A stretch of DNA of 64,000 nucleotides from Crocinitomicaceae bacterium (GTDB lineage: Bacteria > Bacteroidota > Bacteroidia > Flavobacteriales_D > Crocinitomicaceae). The number at the start of each line of letters is the position of its first letter. Position 1 is the stretch's first letter. The stretch lies in contig JACJYW010000006.1 in assembly GCA_020635955.1 (NCBI GenBank), forward strand, positions 252,803-316,802, in the 5' to 3' direction. This document shows, one piece after another, positions 33,148 to 42,481 of this stretch. The translations under genes were made by a program, and so were the position numbers. The notes under the pieces are model-generated. The model saw nothing but the letters and a program-made list of their open reading frames with translations, was not told the DNA's origin and searched no databases.

Positions 33148-34854
33148 ATGAAAAAACTCATACTACTCTGCACAACTTTATTTTACCTTTCAAGCCATGC
33201 TCAAAATGCTCTAAACATCCCTCCTAGCTTGACCGGAGGAAGTTTCACGCTTACGCTGGATGAAGGAACTACTCAATTTTATAGCGGTGTAACCACCAAT
33301 ACTATGGGTGCAAACGGTTCACTTTTAGGGCCTACCCTGATCATGGATAAAGGTTCAAACGTATCCATTACAGTTGATAATCAATTGGCAGATACCACCA
33401 CTATTCATTGGCATGGTTTACACGTATCTCCTGAAAATGACGGAGGTCCGCACACGGTTATTCTTCCAAACACTACATGGTATCCTTCTTTCACTGTTTT
33501 GGATAAGGCAGGAACATACTGGTATCACCCGCATCTACACATGAAAACAAACCTTCATGTTTCTAAAGGAATAGCCGGAATGATCCTGGTAAGAGATACA
33601 GAAGAAGCAGGTCTTAATTTACCAATGACCTATGGCGTGGATGAATTCCCGCTTGTGCTACAAACCAAAGGTTTTGATGCTACGGGTCAAATTGAAGTGG
33701 AAACCAATTTGGACACTTCTGTCATGGTGAACGGAACGGTAGATGCTTATGTAGATTTTCCTGCTCAGGTGGTTCGTTTAAGAGTTTTGAACGGATCTTC
33801 TCAACGCGTTATGGAGATAGGTTTTTCGGATAATCGCAACTTTTCTTTAATAGGAACTGATGGAGGTTTACTAGCGGCTCCGGTAACTTTGAACAGATAC
33901 ACCATTGCACCAGGTCAACGTGCTGATATTTTGTTGGATCTTACCTCTGACCTTGGAAATAACATACAGTTAATGAGTTACGGATCAGAAATACCAAGTG
34001 GTTATTATGGTGCAGCTCAACCTGGTATGGGGCCTGGAGCAACTTCATCTTTGGTTAACTATACCTCTAACCCTTTAAATGGTGGTGATTATCAATTGCT
34101 GGATATTACAGTTGTTGCGCAAACAGGTTCTCCAGTAACAAGCATCCCTTCTACCCTGGCCACTTTTACACCATTAACTGAAGGATCAGAGCAGGCTACC
34201 AGATCGTTGACCTTCACAGCATCAGGCGCCATGAATAATTTAAATGGTCCTTTCCTGATCAATGGTTTATCTATGGATCTAAATGTGATCAACTACACTA
34301 TTCCATTGGACAATATCGAAATCTGGAGTTTAACGAATCAAACGCCAATTGCGCATCCTTTTCATATTCATGATGTTCAATTCTTCATCCTGGATATTGG
34401 AGGCACTCCTCCTCCACCCGAGTTACAGGGATACAATGATGTTGTGTTAGTTCCGGCAGGAATGACTACTGTTCGTTTTATAGCGCAGTTCAACGACCAC
34501 GAGAATGACACCTTGCCATATATGTATCATTGCCACATGCTTCCTCATGAAGATATGGGTATGATGGGACAGTTTATTGTTACTTCGAATCCTGCGAACA
34601 TCAATGAAAATGAAGTGTCAGAAGAATTTTTGGTTTATCCCAACCCTAGTAACAATGGATCTTTTCAAATAAATTCTGCAGTGTTAGCCAACGGGTATAG
34701 TGTATATACCTCTGAAGGAAAATTGATTAAGGATGTTTCTTTTAATGATCCTACATCTTCCTTTGAATTAATAATTCAAAATGAAGGCGTATATATTCTG
34801 GAAATGAGATCAATAGACTCAGTTTTAAGAAAAATGATTGTTGTACAATTCTGA
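33148..34854 (+). CDS. Multicopper oxidase with T9SS type A sorting domain
   Basis: The 568-residue protein (ATG 33148; an in-frame TTG at 33139 is rejected) has a signal peptide and three cupredoxin domains. All copper-ligand motifs are present: HWHGLH (87-92), YWYHPHLH, HPFHIHDVQF and YHCHMLPHEDMGMMG, which together make the T1 and T2/T3 sites. Laccase-like enzymes of this type oxidise metals or phenolics. The region SSLVNY plus a Met/Gly-rich PGMGPG loop recalls CotA/CueO-like variation, but the substrate is unknown. The C-terminal domain (YPNPSNNGSF ... KMIVVQF) directs T9SS export, so the enzyme acts outside the cell. Confidence 0.93.
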   Translation: MKKLILLCTTLFYLSSHAQNALNIPPSLTGGSFTLTLDEGTTQFYSGVTTNTMGANGSLLGPTLIMDKGSNVSITVDNQLADTTTIHWHGLHVSPENDGGPHTVILPNTTWYPSFTVLDKAGTYWYHPHLHMKTNLHVSKGIAGMILVRDTEEAGLNLPMTYGVDEFPLVLQTKGFDATGQIEVETNLDTSVMVNGTVDAYVDFPAQVVRLRVLNGSSQRVMEIGFSDNRNFSLIGTDGGLLAAPVTLNRYTIAPGQRADILLDLTSDLGNNIQLMSYGSEIPSGYYGAAQPGMGPGATSSLVNYTSNPLNGGDYQLLDITVVAQTGSPVTSIPSTLATFTPLTEGSEQATRSLTFTASGAMNNLNGPFLINGLSMDLNVINYTIPLDNIEIWSLTNQTPIAHPFHIHDVQFFILDIGGTPPPPELQGYNDVVLVPAGMTTVRFIAQFNDHENDTLPYMYHCHMLPHEDMGMMGQFIVTSNPANINENEVSEEFLVYPNPSNNGSFQINSAVLANGYSVYTSEGKLIKDVSFNDPTSSFELIIQNEGVYILEMRSIDSVLRKMIVVQF

Positions 34855-34870
34855 GATTGATGAAATAAAA

Positions 34871-34897
34871 AAAGCCCGACCGATATAGTCGAGCTTT
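34871..34897. terminator. Bidirectional terminator between convergent genes
   Basis: A 10-bp stem with one mismatch, AAAGCCCGAC/GTCGAGCTTT (34871-34880, 34888-34897), and a 7-base loop lies between the stops at 34854 and 34914. An A run on the left serves the minus-strand transcript best. Confidence 0.8.
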
Positions 34898-34913
34898 GTA
34901 CTGTTAATTTTAT

Positions 34914-35999
34914 TTAAGCCTCTAACCCTAGCCTTTTTAGCGTCCTGATATGGGATCTAAAGGCAGAGTAAAATGATTTTTGACTGTTATAAGGCTGATC
35001 AAATTCTCTGGCTGTTTCCTGCACAATTAAAGATAGTTTTGGATAATGCACATGCGAAATGTGTGGAAACAAGTGATGTTCAACTTGAAAATCCAATCCA
35101 CCGATATATGAACTCAACAATGTTTTTTTGATGCCAAAATCTGAGGTTGTTTTCAATTGATGAACAAAGAATTGATCCTGAATTTCAAAATTATCATCAG
35201 GTATAGGTTCATTCATATCTTCTACCACATGAGCCATTTGAAATATGGTACCCATGATCATAGAAGAAACCATGTTCACAACAAGAAACCCAATCAACAC
35301 CTGCCACCACGAATAATCGGTGATCATCATGGGTAAAGCCAATATTACAAACAAATAAGATATTTTAATCAGGATCAGCTTCCACAAAGCTGATCTATAG
35401 GTAGTGTTGTAGATCTTAAGCGCACCTAATTTATTGTATTCCTTAAGCCATTTAAATTCCGTTGAAAATCTTGAAATGGTCATAAAACTGTAAAGAAAAG
35501 GACCAAACAAGTATTGATATCTAAATACCCTGTGATATTCAGAATTCTTTGAAAGTCTTAAGATCCCTTTTGTATCTACGTCATTATCCCATTCATAAAC
35601 ATTGGGATAAGTATGGTGTAATAGATTGTGCTGAACTTTCCAGTTCAATACGTTACTCCCAAATAGTATCATGCTATTTGCCATTAATTTATTGAGCCAT
35701 TGATGTTTGGAAAATGAACCATGAGCGGCGTCATGCATCACTCCCATCCCAACTCCGGCCTTACCAATTCCCATGACCACCATAAGCAGCAGTGCTATCC
35801 AGGGTGACATGTGAATGGTAAATACTAGAACCAAAGGAGCCAGGTAAAATGCTATCATAAGAATTGCCTTGAACAACAATCGGTTGCCGCCATATGTTGA
35901 CAACTTATGTTCTTTAAAGTATCTCCTAACTCTTTTGGATAACTCAGACGCAAAATCCTTTTGCTTTTGGTCTTTAGCTATGAATTTTAAAGTTTGCAT
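34914..35999 (-). CDS. Membrane fatty-acid (acyl-CoA/acyl-lipid) desaturase
   Basis: The 361-residue membrane enzyme has the three histidine boxes of the desaturase family: HDAAHGS, HNLLHH and QVEHHLFP. The last, with Gln replacing the first His, is typical of front-end and delta-6-like acyl desaturases. Four hydrophobic segments surround the di-iron site. It inserts double bonds in membrane lipids and so raises fluidity at low temperature. It is the last gene of a leftward run that includes two cold-shock-domain proteins and a DEAD-box helicase, with 31 bases before it, which fits cold adaptation. Confidence 0.92.
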   Translation of the reverse strand: MQTLKFIAKDQKQKDFASELSKRVRRYFKEHKLSTYGGNRLLFKAILMIAFYLAPLVLVFTIHMSPWIALLLMVVMGIGKAGVGMGVMHDAAHGSFSKHQWLNKLMANSMILFGSNVLNWKVQHNLLHHTYPNVYEWDNDVDTKGILRLSKNSEYHRVFRYQYLFGPFLYSFMTISRFSTEFKWLKEYNKLGALKIYNTTYRSALWKLILIKISYLFVILALPMMITDYSWWQVLIGFLVVNMVSSMIMGTIFQMAHVVEDMNEPIPDDNFEIQDQFFVHQLKTTSDFGIKKTLLSSYIGGLDFQVEHHLFPHISHVHYPKLSLIVQETAREFDQPYNSQKSFYSAFRSHIRTLKRLGLEA

Positions 36000-36030
36000 T
36001 AATTGTTAATCAGTTTTTTGAGGTTTTTAT

Positions 36031-36474
36031 TTAGATCTTTTTCACTTTAACAGCAATCATTCCACGATCACTTCTTTCAAGTAAAAATTGCACCTGGTCT
36101 CCTTCTACTATTGGTTCTTCGCAGTTATTCATGTGTACGAAGTAAGAAGTTTGAGAACCTTTGTCTTTAATGAATCCGTATCCTTTTCCATCATTGAAAA
36201 AAGATACCTTTCCGCTAAGAACTACTTCTTCAACAGGAGAATCATCTTTTTTAGGCACACCTAGTTCAATCTCTTCTGCTTTGATCTCTTTCTTCTTTTT
36301 AGACAGATCAGGTGGTGCTGAAACGATCATTCCATTTTCATCTACATATGCAAGCATGTTCTCGAGCGATCCGCCTTTATCTTCGGCTTTTCTCGCATCT
36401 TTGCGCGCTTGCTTATCTTTCTTTTTTTGGGCTTTTATTTTTTGTTTTTCTTTTTTACTAAAACTGTCGGCCAT
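36031..36474 (-). CDS. Cold-shock-domain protein with a Lys-rich N-terminal extension
   Basis: This 147-residue protein joins a very basic N-terminal region (residues 1-30, KKEKQKIKAQKKKDKQ) and a linker to a C-terminal cold-shock domain. The domain has RNP1 KGYGFIKD and RNP2 SYFVHM. Such extended proteins are common in Bacteroidota and bind single-stranded nucleic acid as RNA chaperones. Spacing to both neighbours is about 20-30 bases, consistent with a single transcript from the helicase to the desaturase. Confidence 0.88.
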   Translation of the reverse strand: MADSFSKKEKQKIKAQKKKDKQARKDARKAEDKGGSLENMLAYVDENGMIVSAPPDLSKKKKEIKAEEIELGVPKKDDSPVEEVVLSGKVSFFNDGKGYGFIKDKGSQTSYFVHMNNCEEPIVEGDQVQFLLERSDRGMIAVKVKKI

Positions 36475-36497
36475 TCTTTATGTTTCTTATTAATACT

Positions 36498-36854
36498 CTA
36501 TATCGTCATCAACTTAATGTCAAGCAATTTCTCCGAAATAATTCGTTGAAATTTGTGTTTGTATTGTTCTTCAACAACCAGATAAAACTGACCAGACATC
36601 ATTTTAGCTTTAATTGAAAGGATGATCCATTTAGTGACAAGAATGCTAATCTTGCCACTATTGAATCCTTTTTCAAATTCATAGATATCTGTCTTGTTAT
36701 TCAATTCGATCTCTACTTCAGGATAATATGTAATACCGGCATTCTTGAACCTAACTTCTCTAGTAGGTGACTTTCTATTGCCTTTTAAACGTACTACACT
36801 ATTCTTCTTTTCTCCAAGTTTATTAACGAAAACGCTAATATCTTCCTTAGTCAT
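36498..36854 (-). CDS. Unknown protein coupled to the cold-shock gene
   Basis: The 118-residue basic protein has alternating strands (RLKGNRKSPTREVRFKNAG, TYYPEVEIELNN) and a helical end (HKFQRIISEKLLDIKL). It is not recognised. Its ATG lies inside the end of the cold-shock protein gene (8-base overlap), indicating translational coupling. Position within a likely cold-response run suggests an RNA-related or membrane-stress role, but nothing in its own sequence proves this. Confidence 0.7.
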   Translation of the reverse strand: MTKEDISVFVNKLGEKKNSVVRLKGNRKSPTREVRFKNAGITYYPEVEIELNNKTDIYEFEKGFNSGKISILVTKWIILSIKAKMMSGQFYLVVEEQYKHKFQRIISEKLLDIKLMTI

Positions 36855-37044
36855 TTAAAACCCTCACATTCACGGCGTTTATGCCTTTTTTCCCTTGACT
36901 TGTTTCATACTCTACTGTATCATTATCAGATATTTCGTCTACCAAACCTGATACATGTACAAAAATGTCTTCACTTCCATCTTTAGGAGTAATAAAGCCA
37001 AATCCTTTGGCACCATTGAAAAATTTAACTGTTCCTTCTTTCAT
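36847..37044 (-). CDS. cspA: Cold-shock protein (CspA family)
   Basis: The 65-residue protein is a complete cold-shock domain: MKEGTVKFFNGAKGFGFITP with RNP1 KGFGFI, RNP2 DIFVHVSGL, and the closing strands. It binds single-stranded RNA or DNA and prevents secondary structure at low temperature. It lies 35 bases downstream of the DEAD-box helicase gene. Symbol given by family; the genome may have several paralogues. Confidence 0.93.
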   Translation of the reverse strand: MKEGTVKFFNGAKGFGFITPKDGSEDIFVHVSGLVDEISDNDTVEYETSQGKKGINAVNVRVLND

Positions 37045-37079
37045 TTTGTTATTTATTAATTGTTAGTATTTACTTTCTT

Positions 37080-38270
37080 TTAATCCACAAATGTGAAAGC
37101 CGATCCTTGTTTACCGGCTCTCCCTGTACGACCGATCCTGTGGATGTAGGTATCATAGTCGTTAGGAAGTTGATAGTTGATCACATGTGAAACGTTCACA
37201 ACATCTACTCCTCTCGCAGCTACATCAGTGGCTACAAGTACTTTAATATTTCCTTTTTTGAATTTATCTAATGCCTTTACTCTGTAATTTTGAGACTTAT
37301 TTCCATGGATTTGATCCGCTTTAATACCAGATTGATTTAGCTTTTTACTTAATCTATCAGCCAACCTTTTGGTTTCAGCAAATAATATCACTTTATTAAA
37401 ACCATCACCTGTAAGAAGCTTCAATAACATATTGAATTTATCGGCACCTTCAGGCACTCTGATTATATCCTGAGCCACATTTTTACTGGTTGAATCTCCA
37501 TTGCTCACAGATACTTGTACAGGATCTTTAACCATTTCATTGATTAACGATCTTTGCTTTGGATCCATAGTAGCAGAGAATAACATAGTGTGCTCTCTAC
37601 TTTTCATGCTATTCACAATTCTTCTTATATCCTGAATAAATCCCATGTCAAGCATTCTATCAAATTCGTCTAAAACGAGAGTTTGCATAGAAGCTAATTT
37701 TAGATTCCCTCTGTTCATCAGGTCCAATAATCTTCCAGGTGTTCCGATAATCACATCATTGTGTCGTTTCAATGAACTAACATCTGCAGAAACGCTTGTT
37801 CCACCAATATGACAAGAAACACTTAGGTTTAAACCTCTGGATAGTTTTTTAAATTCATCCTGAACCTGAAGGGCAAGTTCCCTGGTTGGCACAATGATCA
37901 AAGTTTTAAAATTCTTTTGATTCTGATCTAACAGATTGTGTAAGATGGGAATAAGAAAAGCCCCTGTTTTTCCTGTTCCCGTGTTTGCTAAACCGATAAG
38001 GTTATGCTTTAGGAGCAGATGTTGATATGTCTTTTCCTGAATTTCTGTAGGATTAATAAATCCCATTTGTTTCAAATTCGATTTCAATTGCGGATGAAGA
38101 TCCATTTCGTTGAAGCTTTTAATAGCCATATACTTTGAAGCCTTTTCTTCTTGTGCCTCCTGAATTAGTCGATTTGGATTGATCGTTGATTTTATCTTAC
38201 GATTTGATTTGTTTTGTTGAGGCCTTTTTTTGTTTTGATGAAAGGCTTTATTATTCTTTTTTGTATTCAT
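37080..38270 (-). CDS. DEAD-box RNA helicase (RhlE-like)
   Basis: The 396-residue enzyme (ATG 38270; a TTG eleven codons upstream is rejected) has a Lys/Asn-rich start. All core motifs follow: the Q motif (FINPTEIQ), motif I ANTGTGKT, Ia PTRELALQ, motif II DEFD (a DEAD variant), motif III SAT, and motif VI HRIGRTGRAG. The protein ends four to six residues after GKQGSAF, so the usual C-terminal extension is absent and even the end of domain 2 is short. It unwinds structured RNA, and cold-induced helicases often pair with Csp proteins, as here. It is the first gene of the putative cold-adaptation run. Confidence 0.9.
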   Translation of the reverse strand: MNTKKNNKAFHQNKKRPQQNKSNRKIKSTINPNRLIQEAQEEKASKYMAIKSFNEMDLHPQLKSNLKQMGFINPTEIQEKTYQHLLLKHNLIGLANTGTGKTGAFLIPILHNLLDQNQKNFKTLIIVPTRELALQVQDEFKKLSRGLNLSVSCHIGGTSVSADVSSLKRHNDVIIGTPGRLLDLMNRGNLKLASMQTLVLDEFDRMLDMGFIQDIRRIVNSMKSREHTMLFSATMDPKQRSLINEMVKDPVQVSVSNGDSTSKNVAQDIIRVPEGADKFNMLLKLLTGDGFNKVILFAETKRLADRLSKKLNQSGIKADQIHGNKSQNYRVKALDKFKKGNIKVLVATDVAARGVDVVNVSHVINYQLPNDYDTYIHRIGRTGRAGKQGSAFTFVD

Positions 38271-38736
38271 TTTAATTGTAATTAATTGCCAGAAATTGGG
38301 CAATACAAGAACAGCACATTGTTTTTAAATGTCTGTTCAATTTTGTTAATAAGATTGTTTGCTAAGGTGTACCTTGAAAAAACTGCTTTTAACTCAAATA
38401 GAAATTCTTTTTGATTTGAAATATGCCATTTAGGCGAAAACTTTGACTTCTTAATATCCTTACTTGTTCATTACCTGGAAAGCAATTTTTACTTTCCCAA
38501 AGCATTAGAAGATATTGTATGCACACAATAGTCTCATAGTGCTTTACATGTTAATTCCGGAAAATGATAAGGAAGTTGTCGGCAGTGTCTAATTTCAGAT
38601 GAAATTCAAACCAAAAAAATCACAAATTCAAAATAGAGAATTAGCTTGATACCACAAAGATACGCTATTAAATTGGGTTAAGCATTATAAAAGTAGGATT
38701 ATCTCTTCTATTACAGGGTTAATCAATTAAAGATAA
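38271..38736. other. Long non-coding region upstream of the helicase gene
   Basis: About 470 bases with no supported gene lead into the helicase ATG. A long structured 5' leader, as cold-shock operons often have, would fit, but I could not define a specific structure or promoter. The right part approaches a T9SS gene remnant. Confidence 0.4.
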
Positions 38737-38866
38737 GCGTATTACAAACTATTTAAACTTCAATTGATGGAAAATGGTGTTAACACGGTGTATATAAACG
38801 GAAACAACATCAGTGAAAAAAGACTAATTGTTGTAGAAGGAAAGTAAAAGCTGTTCAGCCTTCAGT
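38737..38866 (+). pseudogene. Remnant of a T9SS type A gene end (direct repeat copy 2)
   Basis: After a stop at 38734-38736 the frame reads YYKLFKLQLMENGVNTVYIN, then GNNISEKRLIVVEGK and a stop at 38845-38847. This is the last ~35 residues of a type A sorting domain with nothing in front of it. Bases 38816-38866 are the second copy of the 51-bp direct repeat also found at 32722. The copy here is longer than copy 1 by about 25 codons. Confidence 0.65.
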
Positions 38867-38959
38867 ATGTACTTTTTTGTGCTTGTTTAAAAAAGTAAAA
38901 GATCCTCTCTTTCTGGATTGATTATTTTTATTTTCTTTGTTACAACTAAATTTTTAATC

Positions 38960-39574
38960 ATGCACAAACAACTCGTTATCATAGGATTGGCTCTAACATT
39001 CATGGCTTGCGGAGGTTCAGAAAATGACAATCAAAACAATGATGAAACAAACCACGAAAATGACACTACTTCAGTAGACAGTTCGGTAACAGAAACTATT
39101 GAAGTAAAAGAGTATGTTAAAGATCTAAGCGGTATTGGCGAGATAAGTTTAGATGTGGTTTATGACACCTGGGCAGAAGGAACTACTATACCTATTACTA
39201 TTGAGCACCCGGGTGGTGAAGAAGAAGAATACGAGTTGATGAACCCTTATGCCCATCTTTATCAATATGACGGAACAGGCGTTGATCTCGAAGCTACGTA
39301 TAATAAAGGTGAATGGTATGTAGATTCATTGTGGGAAGACGGTGGTGAAGTTGTTGTTTTTAAAAAAGGAACTAAGATCAATGGTCCATTCATGACAACA
39401 GCAATTACAAGAGAAGTGTATGCTGAACCTAATGAAGAAAGCGAATTGATCCACACCTTCAAAAATGAATCATACTCTGATATCATTCTAGCCTGGAAAA
39501 ACTGGGTAAAGATCTCTTTTTACACACCTGAAAAAAATATGTCCGGTTGGGTAAAAACTAGACCTATGGAGTAA
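38960..39574 (+). CDS. Lipoprotein with a C-terminal SH3-like region
   Basis: The protein (204 residues from ATG 38960; a TTG at 38918 is rejected) has a lipobox LTFMACGG with Cys 13 as the lipid anchor. An acidic Asn/Asp/Thr-rich spacer (about 15-40) precedes a beta-rich domain. The end, REVYAEPNEESELIHTF ... WVKISFYTPEKNMSGWVKT, resembles an SH3b-type fold. It is 20 bases upstream of the T9SS gene at 39595, in the same direction. Function unknown. Confidence 0.75.
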   Translation: MHKQLVIIGLALTFMACGGSENDNQNNDETNHENDTTSVDSSVTETIEVKEYVKDLSGIGEISLDVVYDTWAEGTTIPITIEHPGGEEEEYELMNPYAHLYQYDGTGVDLEATYNKGEWYVDSLWEDGGEVVVFKKGTKINGPFMTTAITREVYAEPNEESELIHTFKNESYSDIILAWKNWVKISFYTPEKNMSGWVKTRPME

Positions 39575-39594
39575 TTCAATTCATATTTTATACC

Positions 39595-41061
39595 ATGTTA
39601 AAATCAGTATTGATAACTTCTCTTTTTATTGAGTTTTTGACTTTCGGTCAATTTATTCAAAAAGGTCAGACTTTAACAGGTACAAGTAATAATGATAATT
39701 GCGGTTACTCTGTTGCTATTAACCAGACTGGAGATAAGGTAGTCACAGGTATTCATAATGGAGTCGAAGGTGGGAGCGTAAAAGTATATTCCTATAATGG
39801 AACACTATGGACGCAAATAGGAAGTACCCTTTATGGAGCTGAATACAATGATTCTTATGGAACTAAAGTTGCAATCAATACTATTGGTGATATTATTGCC
39901 GTGTCAGTTCCGGGTGCTGACCCAAATGGATCTAGTTCTGGAATAGTAAAAATTTATGAATGGGATGGATCTGACTGGATCCAAAAAGGAAATGATATAG
40001 AGGGACAAAACACCAATGAATATACTGGACAGGCACTTAGCCTCAATGGTAACGGTAATATTGTTGTGATCGGAATAAATGGAAACACAGGAGCGAATGA
40101 TGCGGGTCGTTGTCGAATTTATGAGTGGAATGGATCTGACTGGATTCAAAAAGGATTAGATATCCAGGGAGAATCAGTTAATGATCTATTCGGAACATCA
40201 GTTGATATAAATTACGAAGGAAACATTGTTGCGGTTGGCGCAATAGAAAATGATGGCAATGGAAATGAATCTGGTCATGTCAGGGTTTTTGAATGGCTGG
40301 ACACATACTGGAGTCAGGTGGGAGGAGATATTGATGGTGAAATGGCAGCTGAATATTCCGGATCATCAGTGGCCTTAGATAGCACAGGAACTACTGTTGC
40401 AATAGGCTCACCTTTTTACTCCGGACTTTTTCCTACCTCAGGATCAGTGAGAGTATTTGAATGGTCAGATGCGCAATGGACATTAAAAGGAAGTCTCATA
40501 GAAGGACAAGGAAATTGGGCTCATTTTGGAAGGTCAACAAGATTAAGTAATTCAGGTAATATTTTAGTAGTTGGGTCACCTGACTATGATGCAACCGGAA
40601 TTGGAGGTAGGATTGCTGCATATTATTGGAACAATAATGAATGGCAGCTGATCGACAATTACTTAGAAGGAGCTCAGTCAGCCGGATGGTTTGGCCATGA
40701 AGTAGACATAGCAGAAACTGGTTCTAACATCAATATCGCAGTCGGAATACCTTACGGTGGCAATTCCGGAGAGGTTAAAATTTACCATATGGACTATGGA
40801 TTATCATTACCTGAAGAAACACATGGCTCTTTTGTATACCCTAATCCTTCAAACGGTAGTTTTTGCTTGCAAACAGTGAAAGATGTGATAGTTGAAAATA
40901 TCCATATTTACAGTTCATTGGGAGAATCAATAGAATTCTCTACCTTGGAGATTTCATCAAATAATGTGGCTATAGAGATATCAGGTGATCCCGGGGTTTA
41001 CTTTATGACATATAAATCGGATCAGTTAATTTCTACTACTAAAATATTCGTCTCCAATTGA
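39595..41061 (+). CDS. T9SS type A secreted FG-GAP-like beta-propeller protein
   Basis: The 488-residue protein has a signal peptide and seven or so repeats of about 55 residues built on GYSVAINQTGDKVVTG / SGxVKIYEWDGSDWIQKG. This pattern (FG-GAP/integrin alpha-like propeller) makes adhesive or ligand-binding surfaces. The DNA repeat GGATCTGACTGGATYCAAAA occurs twice (about 39968 and 40134), showing recent internal duplication. The C-terminal sorting domain (SFVYPNPSNGSF ... KIFVSN) is type A. Co-transcription with the upstream lipoprotein is likely. Confidence 0.88.
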   Translation: MLKSVLITSLFIEFLTFGQFIQKGQTLTGTSNNDNCGYSVAINQTGDKVVTGIHNGVEGGSVKVYSYNGTLWTQIGSTLYGAEYNDSYGTKVAINTIGDIIAVSVPGADPNGSSSGIVKIYEWDGSDWIQKGNDIEGQNTNEYTGQALSLNGNGNIVVIGINGNTGANDAGRCRIYEWNGSDWIQKGLDIQGESVNDLFGTSVDINYEGNIVAVGAIENDGNGNESGHVRVFEWLDTYWSQVGGDIDGEMAAEYSGSSVALDSTGTTVAIGSPFYSGLFPTSGSVRVFEWSDAQWTLKGSLIEGQGNWAHFGRSTRLSNSGNILVVGSPDYDATGIGGRIAAYYWNNNEWQLIDNYLEGAQSAGWFGHEVDIAETGSNINIAVGIPYGGNSGEVKIYHMDYGLSLPEETHGSFVYPNPSNGSFCLQTVKDVIVENIHIYSSLGESIEFSTLEISSNNVAIEISGDPGVYFMTYKSDQLISTTKIFVSN

Positions 41062-41091
41062 TTGAAGATGTTATTTTAATTTACTTCACGC

Positions 41092-41700
41092 TTATCCAAT
41101 CACCTCCACCGGAGCCAGATCTTTCAGCCATCCTGTAATGCTCTTTCTTTCGAAATTGGATAAAAGTACTTCATGCTCTAACTCACTTTTGAAAAATACC
41201 AGACGCCCAAAAACAGGTTCAATTTTTACGTCTTCTTGCGTATAGATCATGAGCTCTCCCCCATCTCCAGCCTTCCAATTTCGGTTTAGATAGAAGACCA
41301 TAGAATATTTACGACTGTCATCTGATCTAAACTGATCCTTGTGTCTGGCATATCTGGTACCTGACTGATAAACAGCATAGTGAAATTCAAAAGATTTAAT
41401 GCCTGCGAAGCAAGTCACATTCAAATAATCTGTAAACTGTCCAATGATCGATAAAAATTCCTTCTCCGCTGGTACGGCAAGATTCTCATTCAGCCAAAAG
41501 ATCTCATCTCCACGAACACTTCCTATTCGTTGCTGATCTGAACCATTACCGATTTGTGCTTTATGAAAATAATCTGCCTCTAAACGACTAACTAAGGAGT
41601 TTTCCAGATCTGATAAAAGCCCCTCAGGTAGCCAATTATCCAAAATACCATAACCCTGAAAGATCAATTGATTAATGGCTTCTTCGAAATTGGAGATCAT
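41092..41700 (-). CDS. 2OG-Fe(II) oxygenase (prolyl-4-hydroxylase-like)
   Basis: The 202-residue protein has the jelly-roll oxygenase pattern. The iron ligands HxD are in YARHKDQF, the distal His is in ELEHEVL, and a downstream Arg/Lys (FERKSITGW) binds 2-oxoglutarate. The family hydroxylates protein or small-molecule substrates. It is a single gene convergent with the FG-GAP gene. Confidence 0.85.
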   Translation of the reverse strand: MISNFEEAINQLIFQGYGILDNWLPEGLLSDLENSLVSRLEADYFHKAQIGNGSDQQRIGSVRGDEIFWLNENLAVPAEKEFLSIIGQFTDYLNVTCFAGIKSFEFHYAVYQSGTRYARHKDQFRSDDSRKYSMVFYLNRNWKAGDGGELMIYTQEDVKIEPVFGRLVFFKSELEHEVLLSNFERKSITGWLKDLAPVEVIG

Positions 41701-41833
41701 ATGAGCTAATTAAAAGCGCCAAATTATGTCTTGAATTCTGAATATAATCTGAAGTCTTAGCTGCAGATTTGTCAGCTTTTCATTCGAATTACGACCAAGG
41801 ATTATGAGATATTGATATTTTTATCCATTGAAG

Positions 41834-42421
41834 ATGATCTCACGTTTAATTATCATATTGACCCTAATGATCCAGGCAAATACCACCTTTGCCGGTAATG
41901 TCACTTATATCATTAAATCAAAGGATAATGAACAATTGGGACAATTGGTGGTGACGCAAAGTATTAGCAATGACCGTGAAGAAATCCATGTCACCAGTGA
42001 GATCAAGGTTAAAAAACTGATCACCATGGTGATTTCATATACCCTCTATAGTGTCTTTGAAAACAATAAGTTACAGGCCAATGAAGTGGTTACTTTCCGA
42101 AATCATCTACCCCATGATGTCATGACCACCGTTAAGAAAGATCAAGGTTATCTGTTCACTAAAAATGAAAAGAAATCTACCATTAAGGATTTTGTTTTTT
42201 GTGAGTCTATGATGTATTTCAATGAACCAAAAGATCTTAAAGAGATCTATTCAGAGTTTGATGGAGTTTTTAAGTCTATCGTTCATCATAAAAGTGAGAA
42301 CAGATATGACCTGACGAATCCACTCAACAAAAATACCAGTAAGTACTTCTATTCCAATGGGATGCTTCAAAAAGCGGTTGTTTTTCATCCAATGATGACC
42401 TTATATTTGTACAGGAAATAA
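41834..42421 (+). CDS. Exported DUF6134-like protein
   Basis: The 195-residue protein (ATG 41834; a TTG two codons earlier is rejected) has a signal peptide ending TTFAG and a beta-rich mature part with the pattern of DUF6134 proteins (GNVTYIIKSKDNEQLGQLVV ... EIKVKKLITMVISYTLYSVFENNKLQA). Function is unknown. No sorting domain is present, so a periplasmic location is likely. The adenylate cyclase gene follows after 60 bases. Confidence 0.75.
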   Translation: MISRLIIILTLMIQANTTFAGNVTYIIKSKDNEQLGQLVVTQSISNDREEIHVTSEIKVKKLITMVISYTLYSVFENNKLQANEVVTFRNHLPHDVMTTVKKDQGYLFTKNEKKSTIKDFVFCESMMYFNEPKDLKEIYSEFDGVFKSIVHHKSENRYDLTNPLNKNTSKYFYSNGMLQKAVVFHPMMTLYLYRK

Positions 42422-42481
42422 TCATTCTTCTGTTTCTTTGGTCGTGATTTTTATTTATTTTAAACAGACCAAACCCTTACT

